Source of the DNA: Pedobacter sp. MR2016-24
GTDB taxonomy: Bacteria > Bacteroidota > Bacteroidia > Sphingobacteriales > Sphingobacteriaceae
Assembly: GCF_026239655.1 (NCBI RefSeq)
Contig: NZ_JAPIVO010000004.1
Span: 640,380 to 704,379, forward strand
Direction of reading: 5' to 3'
Length of the DNA: 64,000 nucleotides
Notes under the pieces: model-generated
Seen by the model: the letters and a program-made list of their open reading frames with translations, nothing else
The model's database searches: none
Told to the model about the DNA's origin: nothing
Made by a program: the position numbers and the translations under genes
In this document: piece by piece, positions 59,578 to 64,000 of the stretch
Position numbering within the stretch: position 1 is the first letter of the stretch
Layout of the letters: each line of letters begins with the position of its first letter

Positions 59578-60627
59578 TTATTGCTGGCCGTCCTTACTTT
59601 TAAAGTCCGTTATAGCTTTTCCATCATAGCGATACACGCCGTTCAGAGATCCAAACCAAATACTTCCATCGTTAGCTTCCAGGATACCACAAAGCATTTT
59701 GTTTATTGATATGATTTCGGTTACAACGGGTTTTTCAGTGTATAGGGATTTGTGGTCATAGCGGGAAAGTATCCAGGCTCCTACACCATTAGGATTCGCT
59801 GCACCGGTAGTCCAAATGTTTCCTTTTTTATCTTCCATTATAGCGGAAGCAGCCCTCCCCGTTACCTTCGTGAAGGTAATCCCGTCATAGCGCCAGAGAC
59901 CAGATGAAACAATCAACGTATCACCTTTTTTATCGTCTATTATTGATGCGCCGAACCAAATATTGCCTTTTCTATCTTCTATTATAGACCAAACGTTGTA
60001 AAAAGCCTTACCCTCTTTGTTTTTGAAAACGGTGAACGTTTTTCCATCATAAAAACAAGCATCACCACCTGTGCCAAACCATAATTTTCCGGTTTTGTCT
60101 TCAAGGATAGTATGAATACTATTATTGGAAAGCCCTTCTTTCGTTGTAAAATTTCGAAAATATTTTCCATCGTAACGGCTTGCTCCGCCTCCGGTACCGA
60201 ACCAGATCATACCGGCTCTATCTTCATAAATAGATAAAACCGCATTATTGACAAGTCCTTCCCTGATTGTAAGATGTTGAAATGATTTACCATTGTACTG
60301 ATAAACACCGGAATCAGTAGATGCGAACCAGAGGTTTCCCCGTCGATCTTCCAGCACATTCCAGTATCTGCGCGAACCTATTTTACTTGTAAGATTAGTG
60401 AATGATTTTCCGTCGTATCGCAAAACGCCCGCAAATAATGCAGCAATCAGGATAGTGCCATTTTTGCTTTGTTTTACGTTACGAACCATTCTTTTAGGCC
60501 CGTAGGTAGTAACTGTGTCCTTGATCTTATAATTGATATGATCTTTATGTGGTTCAGTTTGATTTTGCATACATGAGGTGCAAAATACAAATAACAGGAA
60601 CAGCACATAGACGTGTGTATATTTCAT
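59578..60627 (-). CDS. lipoprotein with two-component-regulator-type beta-propeller
   Basis: 349 residues. The signal peptide ends at a lipobox with C19 (FVFCTSC), so it is anchored to a membrane in the periplasm or on the surface. It has at least seven Reg_prop-like blades of the form xxIxEDrxGnlWFGTxGGxSrYDGKxFxNFT, e.g. IYEDRAGMIWFGTGGGASRYDGK and ILEDKTGKLWFGTGGDACFYDGK. In Bacteroidota such propellers are normally the sensor part of hybrid two-component systems; here the propeller stands alone. It is divergent from a membrane-tethered winged-helix regulator, a possible partner. Confidence 0.87.
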   Translation of the reverse strand: MKYTHVYVLFLLFVFCTSCMQNQTEPHKDHINYKIKDTVTTYGPKRMVRNVKQSKNGTILIAALFAGVLRYDGKSFTNLTSKIGSRRYWNVLEDRRGNLWFASTDSGVYQYNGKSFQHLTIREGLVNNAVLSIYEDRAGMIWFGTGGGASRYDGKYFRNFTTKEGLSNNSIHTILEDKTGKLWFGTGGDACFYDGKTFTVFKNKEGKAFYNVWSIIEDRKGNIWFGASIIDDKKGDTLIVSSGLWRYDGITFTKVTGRAASAIMEDKKGNIWTTGAANPNGVGAWILSRYDHKSLYTEKPVVTEIISINKMLCGILEANDGSIWFGSLNGVYRYDGKAITDFKSKDGQQ

Positions 60628-60749
60628 AATTTATTGAATAAGGTAATAGGTGCAAGAGTTAATTAGAATTGGTTCAGCGAAATTACTTTGATACCTTTAA
60701 AGGGCGGAAATTGGATTGTAAATTAAAATGTAAACTTTGTAAATAATTG

Positions 60750-61655
60750 ATGTACACTATGCTTAATGGCAAGAATATCCTCTCCGGTAAAAGCAGATAC
60801 CTTTTTGGATCAATACTGCTTTTGTTTATTGCTGCAATTTTTGCAGCTTTCAATTTGACTGATAGTGACGACTTTGATAAGGCCAGGAGGGAAGTTTTAC
60901 TCCGCAGGATCGGTCATGAACTGCTTTTGCAGTCGGGTGACAGTACATCAAGGGTTCTTCCTTTAAAAAAGATCGCGGAAAACGAATATCAGATCAGATT
61001 TGAGCATTCCCTTACTTTTCAAACAGATTCTTTGGTAAATATTAGCCGGCGCTTGCTGGCCAAAGATCCGCTAACAGGTGATTATGTCGTTAATGTGCTG
61101 AAAAGTGGCAGCTCTGGTGTATCCTACGGCTATGCTATATCCAAGAATAAAAAAGATGATATCATAACTTGTATAGGAAGAAGGCAACCCAGAGCCCGTT
61201 ATATGGTTAATATTAAATCTGAACCGACAAGCATAAATTTAGTAAAGCATGAATTGCTGTTGGGCGGTTTGCCCTTATTGGCATTTGTTGGTTTTATGTT
61301 TTTAAGATCGGCTAGGCCACGTCTGGTTTTCAGTGATGGGGAGCATGCTGATACTATCACTGTGGGCTCGATGCTGTTCGATGTGAAAAATCGTAAACTC
61401 CTCTTCAATGGAAATACAATAGACCTGACCAGAACTGAGAGCCGTGTGCTGCATATTTTTGCATCATCTCCTAACCAGATGATAGAGCGAGCCCGGCTAC
61501 AAAAAGAGATATGGGAAGACGAAGGGATTATTGTGGGGCGCAGTCTGGATATGTTTATATCAAAACCTAGAAAAAAATTGAAAGCTGATCCTGATAGCCA
61601 AATCATTGTTGTACGTGGCATAGGCTATAAACTATGCACCTTAACGCAGAGCTGA
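60750..61655 (+). CDS. membrane-tethered winged-helix transcriptional regulator
   Basis: 301 residues. One transmembrane helix at about 18-36, a periplasmic region of about 130 residues, a second helix at about 170-186, and a cytoplasmic OmpR/PhoB-type winged helix at about 205-297 (NTIDLTRTESRVLHIFASSPNQMIERARLQKEIWE; final wing VVRGIGYKL). No receiver domain is present, so it acts as a one-component membrane regulator. The starts of this gene and of the propeller lipoprotein are 122 bp apart and divergent, suggesting co-regulation. The frame begins with a TTG; ATG 60750 is used. Confidence 0.83.
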   Translation: MYTMLNGKNILSGKSRYLFGSILLLFIAAIFAAFNLTDSDDFDKARREVLLRRIGHELLLQSGDSTSRVLPLKKIAENEYQIRFEHSLTFQTDSLVNISRRLLAKDPLTGDYVVNVLKSGSSGVSYGYAISKNKKDDIITCIGRRQPRARYMVNIKSEPTSINLVKHELLLGGLPLLAFVGFMFLRSARPRLVFSDGEHADTITVGSMLFDVKNRKLLFNGNTIDLTRTESRVLHIFASSPNQMIERARLQKEIWEDEGIIVGRSLDMFISKPRKKLKADPDSQIIVVRGIGYKLCTLTQS

Positions 61656-61677
61656 GGCAGACGGTAGGTTGATTTAC

Positions 61678-62856
61678 CTAGTTGGCTTTTAAACTTTTAA
61701 TTTTCCGGGCATATTTATCTGGTGATGATTTTGATTGTGCTTTTTCAAAATACTTTATTGAATTGCGTGTATCACCTTTTTTCAGGTAAACTTCAGCCAT
61801 CAGGCTATAACTTTCATCATCATTGGGGTAAACATCAAGAATCTGTTTCGTTAAAATTTCTGCTTCACTAACATTGCCCTTAGATAGACAATAAGCTGCA
61901 AACTGGAAAAATGAATTACGGGGTAAGGCTATATCACTACCGTAACTTTGCTGGATTTTTAACTGTTTATCACTCAGAACCTGGAGTGGATTACTTCTAT
62001 TGTACACTAACACATCCATAGCTAAGCTATCAGAGAAATGCCAGTCCTTGTATATAAAAGTTAAGCCTGCCGGTATGCTAACCAAAGGAGTAGTCATATG
62101 ATTGTAGCCTTTCCAAAAATCAAAATGCCAATTGATGTATTTTGATTTGTTCAATCTATAGAGACTATCCAACTTTAAGGCACCTGATTTAAATCCGTTA
62201 TCCTGAAATCCTTCATCACCAGTTGAAAAATAATATTTTTGCATCCTTAAACTGCTATCCGTTCTTTTAAAAAGGTAATCCCCTGCTTTGTTAAGGGTAT
62301 TCGAAACGACAGTATTATCCTTATTTGGATAATTTAAAGCTCCGCTGATACTAATAACCGATTTAAATACTTCGGGGTAAGTTAACATTGCGTTCGTCAC
62401 AAATTGTCCCCCTAAAGAATGTCCTATTAAGGTGAGGTAACCATTTGTTCTATAATTTTTGTTTAAAAAACCGATGAGATCGTTTTTAATAAAATCTAAG
62501 AAACGAAGAGCAGTTTGATCATATTTTTCAAAATTAAGCTCCTGGCTTCTGTTATTTTGCAACACACCCACTAATATGGCTTCAGGAATATCACTTGTCC
62601 ATATCAATCTGTCAACAGTTGATGAAGTAACGTTATACAGGCTTTGATCCTGTGCGTCGAATAAAATAATAACGGGATAACGTTTATTTACAACTCCATA
62701 TTCTTTTGGAAGTTGAATAAAGATAGTTCTATCTGCGTTCTCTGTTTGGGAATGTATGGAAAGTACAGCTTTATCACTCAATTTAACTGGTTGCGCGAAC
62801 GAAGCTCCCCAACCAACAGTCAATGATAAAACCCAAATGATCTTCCACATCTTCAT
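61678..62856 (-). CDS. secreted esterase (Fes/IroE-like alpha/beta hydrolase) with C-terminal TPR
   Basis: 392 residues from ATG 62856 (MKMWKIIWVLSLTVGWGASFA, a signal peptide); ATG 62868 is an alternative. The hydrolase core shows YPVIILFDAQDQ, AILVGVLQNN and the nucleophile elbow TLIGHSLGGQF (S147), typical of the esterase D/enterochelin esterase group. Residues about 315-390 form one or two TPR units (AEILTKQILDVYPNDDESYSLMAEVYLKKGDTRNSIKYFEKA). The substrate is unknown; siderophore esters or surface esters are possible. Confidence 0.86.
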   Translation of the reverse strand: MKMWKIIWVLSLTVGWGASFAQPVKLSDKAVLSIHSQTENADRTIFIQLPKEYGVVNKRYPVIILFDAQDQSLYNVTSSTVDRLIWTSDIPEAILVGVLQNNRSQELNFEKYDQTALRFLDFIKNDLIGFLNKNYRTNGYLTLIGHSLGGQFVTNAMLTYPEVFKSVISISGALNYPNKDNTVVSNTLNKAGDYLFKRTDSSLRMQKYYFSTGDEGFQDNGFKSGALKLDSLYRLNKSKYINWHFDFWKGYNHMTTPLVSIPAGLTFIYKDWHFSDSLAMDVLVYNRSNPLQVLSDKQLKIQQSYGSDIALPRNSFFQFAAYCLSKGNVSEAEILTKQILDVYPNDDESYSLMAEVYLKKGDTRNSIKYFEKAQSKSSPDKYARKIKSLKAN

Positions 62857-63019
62857 TTCTTTAGTCATCCATTTGATATTTTGTTTCAATATCAGGCTAA
62901 TGCGGTTCTAAATTTTATAAATGTGACGAAGTAGGGCAAAAAAGTGATGAATGTTGTAGATAAGCTATTAACGAAAGACATCACTGTTCGTAATTAGGGT
63001 GTTCATGTTTTTCAACGTT

Positions 63020-63430
63020 TTATTTCATCCTGACGTAGCTATCCTGATAGCCATCATAAAAATTATCAGCCAGTTCTAAGGTATCATTTCTTAATGTTAT
63101 TATTCTGGAGCTACTCGCTACTCCATTGAAAACTATCGAATTGTCTTCTGTGCCGATATAAATGCTCCTGGATCTGCCCAACTGAAAAGTTCCTTCCTCA
63201 TCGATATGATTATTCGCTTTCTTGATATAGCGAAGTCCATCTTTGAATTGAAAAGTTCTGGTGACAGAAGAATCAGCCTTAGCATATTTACCTGTCAAAC
63301 CTCCACCTGTTCCGGTATATCTCCATTCACCAATAAGCTTTTGCTCAAAAGGTAGTTCGGCAGGTGATTTTTTGCAGGATGCAAGAGAGAGCAGAGTGAT
63401 AGCTGTTAATGAATGTAGAATGAATTTCAT
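63020..63430 (-). CDS. lipocalin-like lipoprotein
   Basis: 136 residues. The signal peptide MKFILHSLTAITLLSLASC ends with lipobox LASC (C19). The mature part is a short beta-rich domain (IGEWRYTGTGGG, GTFQLGRSRSIYIG, IITLRNDTLELAD) resembling the small lipocalin-like lipoproteins common in Bacteroidota. Ligand and role are unknown. Confidence 0.8.
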   Translation of the reverse strand: MKFILHSLTAITLLSLASCKKSPAELPFEQKLIGEWRYTGTGGGLTGKYAKADSSVTRTFQFKDGLRYIKKANNHIDEEGTFQLGRSRSIYIGTEDNSIVFNGVASSSRIITLRNDTLELADNFYDGYQDSYVRMK

Positions 63431-63533
63431 AATGAGGAGCTTTAGCTTTATACATCAAACGTTGCAAGAAAGCGGAACGCTACAATTAATGATATATACT
63501 TCAGACCTTGCTTACATCGTTTTATATAACGTA

Positions 63534-63829
63534 TCACAAGATTGTTATATTCCAATCTCTGAAATTGATATGGTTCACCCGCTGCATCTCGATAATAATG
63601 AAGTTCTGTCCATTATCTCAAACACAATGCAGGTCGATCAAAATGCTACGGTCCGAAGGGTATTCAGGCTGTACATCCTTTATAAAACTGAGTTTGAGGA
63701 TTTTCTTTTTACCCTTTAATAACTCGTTGAGAAAAATGATTAGTACTTCATTGGATCTTTCATTCCCAAAAATCTTCTTGAAACCAAAATCGCTGATCGG
63801 ACTATGAATTGAAATTCTTCTGTTACCAT
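63534..63829 (-). pseudogene. decayed Rpn family (PD-(D/E)XK) transposase
   Basis: The reverse strand from ATG 63829 reads MVTEEFQFI and then, after a one-base frameshift, SPISDFGFKKIFGNERSNEV ... FLNELLKGKKKILKL, SDRSILIDLHCV, a TGA, then DNGQNFIIIEMQRVNHINF, and a second TGA at 63536-63534. DFGFKKIFG, DLHC.DNG..FIIEMQ and FRD are the hallmarks of Rpn recombination-promoting nuclease/transposase proteins. One frameshift, two in-frame stops and loss of the 3' two-thirds mark it as a pseudogene. Confidence 0.75.
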
Positions 63830-64000
63830 GCTACGTGTTTCCATATACTTAATCTGTTGCTAAAATAGGATTAATAATATTTAAAATAAAATATATATTT
63901 AATAATTAGATATTAAAAATCTATATTGAGTTTTATTTGTCGTTCTAAGTTAATTTTGATTTGTGTTTTTACCTATACAAGGATAAGACAGATACGGGGC
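63830..64000. other. AT-rich intergenic end of window
   Basis: A very AT-rich stretch with a -7-like TAATTTTG at 63951-63958 on the forward strand that may serve a gene beyond the window. No coding sequence is seen. Confidence 0.35.

Noticed and set aside
63261..63807. Forward open frames of 152 and 99 codons
   Set aside because: They lie antisense to a lipoprotein gene and to the Rpn transposase remnant, which explains the coding-like signal.
1..64000. CRISPR arrays, rRNA and tRNA genes
   Set aside because: No regularly spaced repeats, cas genes, rRNA segments or tRNA cloverleaf sequences were noticed while reading.

Overview
The window looks like chromosome from a Bacteroidota bacterium of the Sphingobacteriaceae, most like Pedobacter. 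The evidence is the many promoters of the TAnnTTTG (-7) type, the scarcity of Shine-Dalgarno sequences, a 59-residue histone H1-like protein, a GH97 glycosidase, a Reg_prop beta-propeller lipoprotein, numerous AraC-type regulators and roughly 40-43 % G+C. The genus is an inference. No rRNA, tRNA, CRISPR array or intact mobile element was seen.

Layout. 0-17 kb: a truncated 7TM-HD phosphodiesterase (c-di-AMP type), a sigma-54 response regulator, a three-subunit periplasmic molybdenum aldehyde oxidoreductase (PaoABC-like), a DinB/YfiT protein, two cation/proton antiporters, an aldo/keto reductase, a metallophosphatase with a DUF47/PhoU-like protein, and a Kup potassium transporter. 17-22 kb: an AraC regulator divergent from a TolC-EmrA-EmrB type efflux operon. 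22-34 kb: single genes including the histone-like protein, DoxX, a VOC protein, a GyrI-like protein, a Bcr/CflA transporter, NIPSNAP plus aldo/keto reductase, GNAT, GrpB, a CHAD/CYTH polyphosphate-type pair, an FAD monooxygenase with its AraC regulator, and a PAS protein with a kinase dimerisation motif but no ATPase domain.

34-58 kb is dense in small redox and detoxification enzymes: four SDRs, an aldo/keto reductase, two DJ-1/PfpI proteins, ABM and EthD monooxygenase-like proteins, a flavodoxin-fold quinone reductase, several SnoaL/NTF2 proteins and an MBL hydrolase. Each small group sits next to its own regulator (TetR, AraC, HxlR, Crp/Fnr, Rrf2). Many of these regulators have visible palindromic operators at the promoters, so the region reads as a set of independent sense-and-detoxify modules. 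54-64 kb: a GH97 glycosidase, a pair of unrecognised proteins sharing a repeated 29-residue module downstream of a strongly structured GC-rich segment, a divergent propeller-lipoprotein/membrane-tethered winged-helix pair, an esterase-TPR protein, a lipocalin-like lipoprotein and a decayed Rpn-family transposase.

The least explained signals are a 71-bp hairpin element present twice in convergent intergenic spaces, the nested inverted repeats at 59226-59343, a 38-bp element found upstream of both a Crp and an Rrf2 gene, a pair of identical-spacing candidate Rrf2 operators, and several long perfect hairpins without U-tracts just before regulator genes. All functional statements rest on reading motifs by eye; no database search was possible.
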